Shown here: piece by piece, positions 1 through 7,153 of the stretch | Position numbering within the stretch: the first letter of the stretch is position 1 | Layout: the number at the start of each line of letters is the position of its first letter | NCBI GenBank assembly: GCA_012728465.1 | Contig: JAAYFB010000329.1 | Span: 1-8,835 of the forward strand | Direction of reading: 5' to 3' | Origin: Proteiniphilum sp. | GTDB lineage: Bacteria > Bacteroidota > Bacteroidia > Bacteroidales > Dysgonomonadaceae | Length of the DNA stretch: 8,835 bases | Program-made: the position numbers and the translations under genes | The notes under the pieces: model-generated | Databases searched by the model: none | Told to the model about the DNA's origin: nothing | Seen by the model: the letters and a program-made list of their open reading frames with translations, nothing else

Positions 1-50
1 AATGGTGTTACTATGGCTACGCCGAGTCCTATAAAATCAACTTTTGACAT
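1..50 (-). CDS. dapA: 4-hydroxy-tetrahydrodipicolinate synthase, N-terminal fragment cut by the window edge
   Basis: Reading leftwards from an ATG at 50-48, the first sixteen residues are MSKVDFIGLGVAIVTP, and the last two bases (TT) fit a following Phe. The pattern G-x-G-V-A-(I/L)-(V/I)-T-P-F is the usual N-terminus of DapA, the (beta/alpha)8 class I aldolase that condenses pyruvate with aspartate semialdehyde in the diaminopimelate and lysine pathway. Sialic acid lyases and other members of the family share the fold, but their first strand fits the GLGVAIVTP string less well. The catalytic Lys and Tyr lie outside the window, so the call rests on the N-terminus only. A good -7 box lies about 70 bp upstream (120-127). 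The gene runs divergently from the M24 peptidase, with about 1.2 kb between them. Confidence 0.72.
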   Translation of the reverse strand, partial: MSKVDFIGLGVAIVTP

Positions 51-119
51 GAAATGTATGTATTTTGTTGCAGTTTATCAATTTATAAAACATTTATCTA
101 GCAAAATGTTTTAGTTTGG

Positions 120-127
120 CAAAGGTA
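120..127 (-). promoter_or_regulatory. Bacteroidetes-type -7 box for the dapA-like gene
   Basis: On the minus strand the bases read TACCTTTG, followed by C, an exact match to the Bacteroidetes -7 consensus TAnnTTTG and to the common TACCTTTGC form. A transcript starting a few bases further on would have a leader of roughly 60 nt before the ATG at 50. No clear -33 TTTG sits at the expected distance; a TTTG directly abuts the box instead. The call therefore rests on the -7 element and its position. Confidence 0.55.
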
Positions 128-484
128 CAAATATTTTTAAAATGATGCGAGTATATACTTTATAAAATAGAAAGGAATTGCATTTAGCTATATAATATGA
201 GGTTTTTTATTATCAATTAAAGCACTAGACATACAAGCGTATTAAGTGAGTAGTTGACTGAATATCGTAAAACCATTTTAATAATAGCAGTCATAAGCTC
301 AATAATCAGTTTCAACCCATAGAAAATAGTCTAAATCTAGCTCATAATTCATAGATGAACAAATATGAAATTAACAAATAGCGATTAAGTCAAGTCTATT
401 GCATTACATATTTTAAGAATTTTGCTCCCGAAACATACAATAATGCACTTTATAATAGCAAATGTCTCTTTTGTGGCTTAAAAT
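128..484. other. Intergenic stretch with no recognised feature
   Basis: Very AT-rich DNA with stops in all frames. I see no gene, tRNA-like fold, strong hairpin or clear repeat here. The repeat field to the right may fade into the last part of it: the segment near 405 faintly resembles the TACACTTT core one 168-bp unit later. Confidence 0.5.
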
Positions 485-570
485 ACATGTGTGATTGACC
501 GAAATTTAACTATTTCCTATTAATTCATATTCGTAATTATATATTTTGGCACCTAAATATGCACAATAAC

Positions 571-601
571 AACCTACACTTTGATTATTCACAACTTTTT
601 C
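571..601. repeat. 168-bp repeat core, copy A
   Basis: First of three in-phase cores; it contains CTACACTTTGATTATTCACA and ends CAACTTTTTC. It is the most diverged copy, differing from the third mainly by TT for CC in the middle and by C for A near the left end. The 22 bases to its left are only weakly like those left of the other two. Confidence 0.75.
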
Positions 602-738
602 ACCATGAATACACATGTGTTTTTGTATTTCTTGACAAAAAACCACATAATTACATATGTAATTTGGGACTTTTTGAACTAATTTGACCTAAATACATTT
701 GTGTTTTTAAGTTCCGCGACCAAAAAGTCTTCATTCAC

Positions 739-769
739 AAACTACACTTTTACCATTCACAACTTTTTC
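739..769. repeat. 168-bp repeat core, copy B
   Basis: Second core, exactly 168 bp after copy A. It reads AAACTACACTTTTACCATTC and then ACAACTTTTTC. It is preceded by ACCAAAAAGT at 719-728, as is copy C, so the conserved unit here spans about 50 bp (719-769). Confidence 0.8.
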
Positions 770-906
770 GCTATAAAATTGGATGAATTCCTTTTCTTTA
801 ATGTTGTTAAATATTAAAACCTGTTTATGTTTATGAAGGATTGGCGCAATTTTATCATATATACATTCGTTATTGTGATGAATTGGACCAAAAAGTGATC
901 ATTACC

Positions 907-937
907 AAACTACACTTTGACCATTCACAACTTTTTT
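907..937. repeat. 168-bp repeat core, copy C
   Basis: Third core, exactly 168 bp after copy B. It reads AAACTACACTTTGACCATTC and then ACAACTTTTTT, with one mismatch to copy B over the first 30 bases. ACCAAAAAGTG precedes it at 887-897. The block holds inverted pairs: CCAAAAAGT (888-896) with ACTTTTTTGG (930-939), one base bulged, or AAAGTG (892-897) with CACTTT (913-918). Confidence 0.8.
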
Positions 938-1232
938 GGCTCAAAAATAATCAGTTTTTTAACTAAAAAGTAGTCTAAAGACTAAACAATCATTTGAGTT
1001 ATTTACTCCTGAGAGTTTGCCAATCACATCTCATTGTTATCGTCTCATGATTGATTTATTTTTACAGCTTTACACTTTGTGTTTGTAGTAAATTGGTGCA
1101 ATTTCATAATAAAAACATGTTTGTTTTTATTGCCAATTGAGAAAATAGTGCCGACTCTTTTAGTTATATAGTTAGACATTAAAAGTTAGATGTCCTCCAT
1201 TTATTTCTAGCAACATTTTTTACACAACAATA

Positions 1233-1264
1233 TTTAGTCCTTACAATAAAATGGGCTATATTTG
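1233..1264 (+). promoter_or_regulatory. Promoter of the M24 peptidase / lytic transglycosylase pair
   Basis: TATATTTG at 1257-1264 matches the Bacteroidetes -7 consensus TAnnTTTG exactly. TTTA at 1233-1236, 20 bp upstream, could serve as a -33 TTTG with one mismatch. Transcription would begin near 1270, giving a short leader of about 15 nt before the ATG at 1285. The site lies just right of the repeat field. Confidence 0.55.
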
Positions 1265-1284
1265 ACCTTAAATTAATAATGTAA

Positions 1285-2454
1285 ATGGACAATCTGCTAC
1301 ACAAAGAGTATAAAAATCGAGTTCTCAAACTACAGCAATCTATCATTAAGACAGAAGCTGATTCGTGCATAATTACATCTTCAGTAAATATATATTATCT
1401 ATTTGGTCAAGTTTTTGATGGTTATCTATATGTATTGCCAGAGGGCGATCCGATAAAGTTTGTGAGACGTCCATCAGATATAGACTCAGAAAATGTTATA
1501 TACATTCACAAGCCAGAACTAATTGCAGAGCACTTGGGTGATTTGAATATTCCATTACCCAAAAAGGTTATGATTGAGAGCGATGTTTTGTCGTACTCTT
1601 CATTGATGCGATTAAGTGCAGCTGTTGGGAATCCTAGTATAGAGAATGTATCGGGAGAAATGAGACGCATTCGAAGTGTGAAATCAGAGTATGAACTTTA
1701 TGTAATGCGAGAATGCGCAAAGATACATGCCTCGGTATATAATAAGATTCCCGAGATATATAGGAAGGGAATGACCGATATAGAGTTTCAGATAGAGCTT
1801 GAGTATTTGATGCGTAAAAGTGGTTCGGTGGGTATTTTCAAAACATTTGGACCAAACATGGATATCTTTATGGGAAGTATTTTGGCTGGTGAAAATGCTC
1901 AAGCTGCCTCTCCATTTGATTTTGCTCTGGGTGGAAAAGGAGTATCACCTCTTTTGCCTTTGGGTGCTAATGGTACGAAACTTAAGTCTGGGACAACTCT
2001 TATGGTGGATATGGCTGGTAATTACAGACCATTGATGGACGATATGACTCGAACTTTTGCAATTGAGTATGCTCCAGACCTAGCCTACAAAGCTCACGAG
2101 GTTTCTATAATGATTAATCAAGCAATAATGGAGACATCAAAAACAGGGACGTCATGTGCAGATATATACCTATTAGCTGAAAAAATAGTATCCGAACATG
2201 GTTTGGAGAAATATTTTATGGGGACTACGCAGCAAGCTAAGTTTGTTGGTCATGGCGTAGGGCTTGAGATTAATGAGCCTCCTGTGTTGGCTCCGCGTTC
2301 TAGAGATGTGTTATTGTCTGGAATGACAATAGCTGTTGAGCCAAAGTTTGTATTACCAGGCATTGGTGCAGTGGGTGTCGAAAATACCTACATTGTTCAT
2401 GATGACGGCTTGGAGAAGATTACAATTTGTGATGAATCACTTATCGTGCTTTAG
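1285..2454 (+). CDS. M24 family metallopeptidase (Xaa-Pro aminopeptidase/dipeptidase-like)
   Basis: A 389-residue cytoplasmic 'pita-bread' metalloenzyme, expected to cleave the bond before proline at peptide N-termini or in dipeptides. Residues about 10-125 form the creatinase-type N-terminal domain; from about 135 onward is the catalytic domain. All five expected dinuclear-metal ligands are visible: D242 (in MVDMAG), D253 (in DDMTRTF), H323 (in VGHGVGLE), E352 (in AVEPKF) and E366 (in GVENTY). The classical HxxGHxxGxxxHE motif is incomplete, with Lys at 319 and Asn at 330, although GHxxG and E331 are present. That suggests a side branch of the family, so substrate specificity should not be assumed. 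No signal peptide is seen. The ATG at 1285 fits the promoter just upstream; no Shine-Dalgarno is seen. A transglycosylase gene follows after 36 bp on the same strand, probably in the same transcript. Confidence 0.9.
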   Translation: MDNLLHKEYKNRVLKLQQSIIKTEADSCIITSSVNIYYLFGQVFDGYLYVLPEGDPIKFVRRPSDIDSENVIYIHKPELIAEHLGDLNIPLPKKVMIESDVLSYSSLMRLSAAVGNPSIENVSGEMRRIRSVKSEYELYVMRECAKIHASVYNKIPEIYRKGMTDIEFQIELEYLMRKSGSVGIFKTFGPNMDIFMGSILAGENAQAASPFDFALGGKGVSPLLPLGANGTKLKSGTTLMVDMAGNYRPLMDDMTRTFAIEYAPDLAYKAHEVSIMINQAIMETSKTGTSCADIYLLAEKIVSEHGLEKYFMGTTQQAKFVGHGVGLEINEPPVLAPRSRDVLLSGMTIAVEPKFVLPGIGAVGVENTYIVHDDGLEKITICDESLIVL

Positions 2455-2490
2455 TATTTAGAACAACAAAAACTAACTTTAATAACGGAA

Positions 2491-3465
2491 ATGAAGAAAT
2501 CAATAATATTTTCAATTATACTATCAGCAATAGCCATAACGAGTACAGCTATTTTGTTTATTTCTTCTAGCAATGCAGAGAAGGTAAATGAGTCGCGTCC
2601 ACTAGTTTTGTCGATGACCGCGTCTGCAAATGTGCCAGATGAAATGACATTTGCTGGTGAAAAGATTGTATTTGATAGATATGACTTTAGGGAGCGAATG
2701 GATCGTGAAATAAATAGTTTTACCTATTTTCATTCTACTACGATGATGTTAATAAAGCGAGCTAATAGGATATTCCCAATCATTGAGCCAATATTGAAGG
2801 AGAATGGTATGCCTGACGATCTTAAATATTTGGCAGTGATAGAGAGTAATCTTGATTCTCGTTCTGTTTCGCCTGCTCGAGCTGCAGGCTTGTGGCAGTT
2901 TATGCCTACTACTGGTCCCGAGTATGGACTTGAAGTTACTACCGATGTGGATGAAAGATATCACATAGAGAAGTCAACTGTGGCAGCATCAAAGTTTTTG
3001 AAAGATGCCTACAATAAGTATGGTTCGTGGAGTGCAGCAGCATTGTCATACAATGGAGGGCAGGGGAGGATAACAAGAGAGCTAAGCAATCAAAAAGCAG
3101 ATAGTGCATTAGATTTATGGTTGGTGGAGGAGACTTCAAGATACTATTTTAGAATGTTATCAATAAAACTTGTGTTCGAAAATCCATCTCAATATGGATT
3201 TATTCTTAGAGGTGATCAGTTGTATAAGCCAATGAAGTTTCGAAATGTTGAGGTTACTTCATCAATTCCAAGTCTTGTTGATTTTGCAAAAGAGAATGGT
3301 GTAACTTATGCTCAATTAAAAGATTTCAACTCTTGGCTGAGAAATACTAAGCTAACTGTTAAGCCAGGCAAATCATACACAATACAAATACCCACAAAAG
3401 AGAGTTTGTACTACAAGAGGGGCGAAAAACCTGTAGTGCATAATCCTAAATGGGTTGTTGAATAG
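2491..3465 (+). CDS. Secreted MltD-like lytic transglycosylase
   Basis: A 324-residue exported enzyme that should cleave the MurNAc-GlcNAc bond of peptidoglycan and leave 1,6-anhydro-MurNAc ends. Residues 1-29 are a signal peptide (KK start, hydrophobic run to about 24, likely cut after SNA29). There is no Cys at the cleavage site, so it is not a lipoprotein. The SLT domain spans about 90-215: catalytic Glu118 in YLAVIESNLDSR, then GLWQFMPTT (133-141) and ALSYNGGQGRI (184-194), the usual family 1 set. The C-terminal part, about 250-302, has a LysM-like end (KPGKSYTIQIP) and may bind peptidoglycan; only one such unit is present, whereas E. coli MltD has more. The gene lies 36 bp after the M24 peptidase, and a strong terminator follows at 3529-3586. 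Cell-wall turnover or remodelling in the periplasm is the likely role. Confidence 0.88.
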   Translation: MKKSIIFSIILSAIAITSTAILFISSSNAEKVNESRPLVLSMTASANVPDEMTFAGEKIVFDRYDFRERMDREINSFTYFHSTTMMLIKRANRIFPIIEPILKENGMPDDLKYLAVIESNLDSRSVSPARAAGLWQFMPTTGPEYGLEVTTDVDERYHIEKSTVAASKFLKDAYNKYGSWSAAALSYNGGQGRITRELSNQKADSALDLWLVEETSRYYFRMLSIKLVFENPSQYGFILRGDQLYKPMKFRNVEVTSSIPSLVDFAKENGVTYAQLKDFNSWLRNTKLTVKPGKSYTIQIPTKESLYYKRGEKPVVHNPKWVVE

Positions 3466-3528
3466 TATCCATTCAGATTAATTACTTATATTGAAGAGAT
3501 TACAATCAAATAATAAATAGTATTAGAC

Positions 3529-3586
3529 GCACATATTTGTTCAACAACACTAATGATATATTGTAGAACAAATATGTGCCTTTTTT
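3529..3586 (+). terminator. Rho-independent terminator after the lytic transglycosylase gene
   Basis: A perfect 14-bp inverted repeat, GCACATATTTGTTC (3529-3542) and GAACAAATATGTGC (3566-3579), encloses a 23-nt loop. It is followed by C and six T (3581-3586), and five more T after CG. This ends the M24/transglycosylase transcript. The right arm contains an ATG (3576) in frame with uvrA, which is not a likely start because it lies within the stem. Confidence 0.8.
3536..3564 (+). promoter_or_regulatory. Possible uvrA promoter nested in the terminator hairpin
   Basis: Only 16 bp separate the terminator's first T-run from the uvrA ATG at 3603, so a separate uvrA promoter must overlap the hairpin. 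TTTG at 3536-3539 in the left arm and TATATTGT at 3557-3564 in the loop, 17 bp apart, resemble the -33 and -7 boxes, but the -7 box matches TAnnTTTG imperfectly. The alternative is read-through from the upstream genes. Confidence 0.3.
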
Positions 3587-3602
3587 CGTTTTTACATTCA
3601 CT

Positions 3603-6428
3603 ATGATATTAGACAATGAGATAATAGAAGTGCAAGGCGCAAGGGTGCACAATCTAAAAAATATAGATGTTATCATTCCTCGAGACTCTCTCACTGTAAT
3701 TACAGGATTGAGCGGAAGTGGTAAATCATCACTTGCTTTCGATACTATTTTTGCCGAGGGACAAAGAAGGTATATTGAAACATTTTCTGCTTATGCACGT
3801 GGCTTTCTTAGCAAGATGGAGCGTCCCGATGTGGATATGATTTCGGGACTAAGCCCAGTTATATCTATTGAGCAAAAGACAACTAATAAAAACCCTCGAT
3901 CGACTGTAGGAACCACTACAGAGATATATGACTTTATGCGCTTATTATTTGCTCGTGCTGGTGAAGCATATTCATACAACACGGGAGAGAAGATGGTGAA
4001 ATATACCGAGGAGCAAATACTAAACTTAATCCTTACACACTATGCTAATAAACGAATATACCTTTTGGCACCCGTGGTCAGAAACCGAAAAGGACACTAC
4101 AAGGAATTATTTGAGCAAATCGCCAAAAAAGGTTTCTTGAGTGTGAGGGTGGATGGAGCAATCCGTGAAATTGTGCCGGGCATGAAAGTTGACAGATATA
4201 AGAATCACAGTATCGAGATTCTTATTGATAAGCTAATAGTGTCAGATAAATTTGAGGACAAGCTAAAGCAGAGTGTCCGCACGGCAATGAAGCATGGCGA
4301 GGGTTTGATAATGATTCAGGATGCTGCATCTGACGAAGCTAGGTTTTATAGTCGATCTTTGATGTGTCCTACTACAGGATTATCTTACAACGAACCAGCT
4401 CCACACAACTTTTCTTTTAACTCTCCTCTTGGTGCTTGCCCCAAATGTAAGGGTTTGGGCTATGTGGATGAAATTGATGTTGATAAGATAATACCCGACA
4501 GGACTTTAAGTATTGCAAAGGGAGGGATATTACCTTTGGGTAAGGAGAAGAGTAATTTGTTCTTTTGGCAAATAAAGGCAATATGTGAAAAGTATGAAGT
4601 TACTCTAAAAACTCCAATCAAAGATATTCCTAGTGATGCTCTTGATGAAATACTTTATGGAGCGGATGAGCAATTGAAGATAAATAATGAGGCATTGGGA
4701 AACTCCAACTACAGTGTAACTTATGATGGTATAGCTAAATACATTGATATGCAGCAAGATGATGATGCATCTGCTACAGCTCAAAAATGGGCAGGACAAT
4801 TTATCTCCACTTCTGTTTGCTCTGAGTGTAATGGTCAAAGGCTCAATAAAGAGGCTTTGCACTTTAGGTTCAATAATAAAAACATATCTGAACTGGCAGA
4901 TATGGGCATTAAGCAGTTACATGATTGGTTTGTAGATGCAGAGAATCATGTAACAGAGAGACAGCGAATTATTGCTGAGGAGATTAAGAAAGAGATATTA
5001 GATAGACTTAGTTTCTTATTGGATGTTGGTTTGGGATACTTATCACTGTCTCGCGCTTCTTCATCATTGTCGGGTGGCGAAAGCCAGCGTATAAGGCTAG
5101 CTACACAAATTGGATCTCAGCTAGTGAATGTATTGTATATACTAGATGAGCCAAGTATTGGTTTGCATCAACGAGATAATATGAAATTGATAGATTCTCT
5201 AAAGAAACTTCGCGATTCTGGAAATTCAGTTGTGGTGGTAGAGCATGATAAGGATATGATGCTAGCTTCTGACTATGTTGTGGATATGGGCCCTTTTGCT
5301 GGACGAAAGGGGGGAGAGGTAGTATTTGCAGGCACACCCGAAGAGATGTTAGAAAAGAATACACTAACCTCCAACTATTTGAACGGTAAAATAGAGATTT
5401 CCGTTCCTGAAGTACGTCGCAAGGGTAACGGAAAGACTCTTACTATTGTTGGTGCTACTGGAAATAACTTGAAAAATGTAACTGCTAATTTTCCACTCGG
5501 TACATTTACGTGTGTCACAGGTGTGTCGGGCAGTGGAAAGTCAACATTGATAAACGAGACGTTGCAACCTATCCTTAGTCAAAAGATTTATCGTTCACTT
5601 AAAGACCCTATGCCATATAAAGCAGTAAAATGTATTGAGCATGTGGATAAGATAGTGAGTGTTGATCAATCACCAATAGGCAGAACTCCTCGATCCAATC
5701 CTGCTACATACACTGGAGTATTTTCTGATATTAGAAATCTTTTTGCGGGGATGCCCGAAGCAAAGATTAGAGGCTACAAGCCGGGTAGGTTTTCATTCAA
5801 TGTGAAAGGAGGACGATGTGAAACCTGTAAGGGTAATGGTAGCAAAACTCTTGAGATGAATTTTCTTCCAGATGTGATGGTTCCTTGTGAGGATTGTCAT
5901 GGCAAGAGATATAATCGCGAAACATTGGAGGTGAGATTCAAAGGTAAGTCCATTTCTGATGTTTTGGATATGCCTATAAATGTTGCAGTTGAGTTTTTTG
6001 AGAATGTGCCCAATATTCTGAATAAAATAAAGATGCTTCAAGAGGTGGGACTGGGATACATTAAGCTTGGGCAGTCGTCAACTACTTTGTCAGGTGGCGA
6101 AAGTCAAAGAGTGAAGCTATCAACTGAGTTGGCACGAAATGATACTGGAAATACAATTTATATATTAGATGAGCCTACAACAGGACTCCACTTCGAGGAC
6201 ATTCGTGTTCTTCTTGGAGTTCTCAACAAATTGGTTGATAAGGGAAATACAGTGATAGTTATTGAGCACAATTTAGATATTATAAAGTGTGCCGACCATA
6301 TCATTGATATAGGTCCCGAAGGAGGAGAGGGAGGTGGAAGAATATTGGTCACAGGAACTCCCGAGAAAATTCTGTCTAATAAAGAGAGTTATACAGTGAA
6401 GTATTTACGAGATGAGCTTAATTTATAA
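3603..6428 (+). CDS. uvrA: UvrABC system protein A, nucleotide excision repair ATPase
   Basis: Damage-recognition subunit that loads UvrB onto lesions. From the ATG at 3603 the product is 941 residues, against 940 in E. coli. An in-frame ATG at 3576 would add nine residues (MPFFVFTFT) but lies inside the terminator stem, so 3603 is preferred. Both ABC modules are intact: Walker A GLSGSGKSS (35-43) and GVSGSGKST (640-648); signatures LSGGESQ (489-495 and 829-835); Walker B LYILDEPS (511-518) and IYILDEPTT (852-860); switch His in VEHD (548) and IEHN (889). Zinc sites: C255 with C279/C282, where the first pair reads CPTT and so lacks one Cys; C406/C409 in CSECNGQRL; and C739/C742 with C762/C765. 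The CPTT form is, as I recall, usual in Bacteroidetes. The gene stands alone between a terminator and the 135-bp gap before tpx; no LexA box is recognised. Confidence 0.97.
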   Translation: MILDNEIIEVQGARVHNLKNIDVIIPRDSLTVITGLSGSGKSSLAFDTIFAEGQRRYIETFSAYARGFLSKMERPDVDMISGLSPVISIEQKTTNKNPRSTVGTTTEIYDFMRLLFARAGEAYSYNTGEKMVKYTEEQILNLILTHYANKRIYLLAPVVRNRKGHYKELFEQIAKKGFLSVRVDGAIREIVPGMKVDRYKNHSIEILIDKLIVSDKFEDKLKQSVRTAMKHGEGLIMIQDAASDEARFYSRSLMCPTTGLSYNEPAPHNFSFNSPLGACPKCKGLGYVDEIDVDKIIPDRTLSIAKGGILPLGKEKSNLFFWQIKAICEKYEVTLKTPIKDIPSDALDEILYGADEQLKINNEALGNSNYSVTYDGIAKYIDMQQDDDASATAQKWAGQFISTSVCSECNGQRLNKEALHFRFNNKNISELADMGIKQLHDWFVDAENHVTERQRIIAEEIKKEILDRLSFLLDVGLGYLSLSRASSSLSGGESQRIRLATQIGSQLVNVLYILDEPSIGLHQRDNMKLIDSLKKLRDSGNSVVVVEHDKDMMLASDYVVDMGPFAGRKGGEVVFAGTPEEMLEKNTLTSNYLNGKIEISVPEVRRKGNGKTLTIVGATGNNLKNVTANFPLGTFTCVTGVSGSGKSTLINETLQPILSQKIYRSLKDPMPYKAVKCIEHVDKIVSVDQSPIGRTPRSNPATYTGVFSDIRNLFAGMPEAKIRGYKPGRFSFNVKGGRCETCKGNGSKTLEMNFLPDVMVPCEDCHGKRYNRETLEVRFKGKSISDVLDMPINVAVEFFENVPNILNKIKMLQEVGLGYIKLGQSSTTLSGGESQRVKLSTELARNDTGNTIYILDEPTTGLHFEDIRVLLGVLNKLVDKGNTVIVIEHNLDIIKCADHIIDIGPEGGEGGGRILVTGTPEKILSNKESYTVKYLRDELNL

Positions 6429-6432
6429 TTGT

Positions 6433-6458
6433 CAAAAGTTAAATAAACGAACCTTTTG
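6433..6458 (+). terminator. Weak candidate terminator after uvrA
   Basis: CAAAAGTT (6433-6440) pairs with AACCTTTTG (6450-6458), with one bulged base and a 9-nt loop. It begins five bases after the uvrA stop. The stem is AT-rich and no real T-run follows, only CCTTTTAAAT, so termination would be inefficient and tpx may partly be read from uvrA. AACCTTTT is repeated directly at 6450 and 6459. Confidence 0.25.
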
Positions 6459-6563
6459 AACCTTTTAAATAATCTCTTGTTTATGATAGTGAGAATGACA
6501 ATGATATGTAAAAATCTTGTCGCTTTAATAGAGTAATGATTTTAAACATTAATGTAAAATAAT

Positions 6564-7067
6564 ATGGCAAAGATAACATTTCGTGACAACCCCGTAAATA
6601 CAATAGGTGAATTACCAGCAGTAGGTTCTGTAGCATCAGGTTTTTCGTTAGTAAAAGCAGATCTTTCTGAGCTGTCACTTTCAGAATTGAAGGGTAAGAA
6701 TGTAATTCTTAATATTTTTCCAAGTATAGATACAGGTGTTTGCGCTGCCTCAGTTCGTAAGTTCAATAAAGAGGCAAGTGCACTTAATAATACAACCGTT
6801 CTCTGTATTTCTGCAGACCTGCCCTTTGCATCAGGGCGTTTTTGTGGTGCTGAAGGATTGGAGGAGGTAATAACACTTTCCACATTTAGAGACAACAATT
6901 CATTTGCAAATGCATATGGAGTGCTGATGACTGATGGACCATTAAAAGGACTGTTGGCACGTGCAGTAGTTGTTCTTGATACAGAAGGGAAAGTTGTTTA
7001 TAACGAGCTGGTTCCTGAGATTGCACAAGAGCCAGATTATAATTCTGCAATCAACTCGATAGTGTAG
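6564..7067 (+). CDS. tpx: Thiol peroxidase (atypical 2-Cys peroxiredoxin, Tpx)
   Basis: A 167-residue cytoplasmic or periplasmic-side peroxidase of the Tpx class that reduces hydrogen peroxide and alkyl peroxides and is recycled by thioredoxin. The diagnostic block [16 protein letters not shown] (53-68) holds Thr57 and the peroxidatic Cys60. The resolving Cys94 lies in [14 protein letters not shown] (87-99); the two form the intramolecular disulfide typical of Tpx. Arg133 in [10 protein letters not shown] completes the active site. Cys81 ([10 protein letters not shown]) is an extra cysteine. Length matches E. coli Tpx (168). No signal peptide is seen, so it is probably cytoplasmic. The start is the first codon of [10 protein letters not shown], a normal Tpx beginning, and has no Shine-Dalgarno. 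The 135-bp leader holds no convincing TAnnTTTG box, and I cannot recognise an OxyR site. It follows uvrA on the same strand and ends at a strong hairpin terminator. Confidence 0.95.
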   Translation: MAKITFRDNPVNTIGELPAVGSVASGFSLVKADLSELSLSELKGKNVILNIFPSIDTGVCAASVRKFNKEASALNNTTVLCISADLPFASGRFCGAEGLEEVITLSTFRDNNSFANAYGVLMTDGPLKGLLARAVVVLDTEGKVVYNELVPEIAQEPDYNSAINSIV

Positions 7068-7094
7068 TTTGTTTCATGAAGATTGTGTTAACAA

Positions 7095-7126
7095 GAAAAG
7101 TCTGCGAAGTGATTCGCGGACTTTTC
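7095..7126. terminator. Convergent, probably bidirectional terminator between tpx and the TonB_C gene
   Basis: GAAAAGTCTGCGAA (7095-7108) pairs with TTCGCGGACTTTTC (7113-7126): 14 pairs with a single G-T wobble, closed by a GTGA tetraloop of the stable GNRA class. The stem has A-rich left and T-rich right ends, so it provides U-rich termini in either direction (CTTTTC then GCTTT on plus; CTTTTC then TTGTT on minus). It lies 27 bp after the tpx stop and 27 bp from the end of the facing gene. Confidence 0.85.
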
Positions 7127-7153
7127 GCTTTATAGGATTATTCTTTCAGATAC

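Larger units (their letters stand above)
485..1156. repeat. Degenerate 42-bp periodic repeat field with a 168-bp higher-order unit
   Basis: Cut into 42-base rows from 485, many rows begin with a form of ACATNTGT: 485, 527 (ATATTCGT), 653, 695, 863 and 1115, all exact multiples of 42 apart; row 611 (ACACATGTGTTTTT) fits with a small shift. Rows 611 and 695 share GTGTTTTT at 617-624 and 701-708. Rows 695 and 863 share ACCAAAAAGT at the same offset (719-728, 887-896), and row 611 has GACAAAAAA there. Above this, a strongly conserved 30-31 bp core recurs at 571, 739 and 907, exactly 168 bp (4 x 42) apart. Its second and third copies differ at one of 30 positions. A block starting ATTGG(C/T)GCAATTT at 840 recurs at 1092, 252 bp (6 x 42) on. 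No coding frame runs through the field. Function unknown; it may be a decayed tandem array. Confidence 0.7.

Noticed and set aside
485..1156. Decayed transposon or pseudogene
   Set aside because: No recognisable residual coding frame, no terminal inverted repeats and no target-site duplication; the periodic repeat explains the sequence better.
1179..1370. 63-codon minus-strand frame at the start of the peptidase gene
   Set aside because: Cys- and Ser-rich, unlike any known family, overlaps the M24 promoter and N-terminus, and has no convincing promoter of its own.
3576..3602. N-terminal extension of UvrA (MPFFVFTFT)
   Set aside because: Its ATG lies in the stem of a strong terminator, the extension is not UvrA-like, and starting at 3603 gives the family's normal length.
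5101..5364. 87-codon minus-strand frame inside uvrA
   Set aside because: Shadow of the conserved Walker B region of uvrA.
6471..6563. Promoter for tpx
   Set aside because: I looked for TAnnTTTG with an upstream TTTG and found no good pair; TAATGATTTTA is too weak to call.
6542..6898. 118-codon open frame on the minus strand
   Set aside because: It lies over the start of tpx, which has full active-site motifs; the antisense frame resembles nothing I know and has no promoter.
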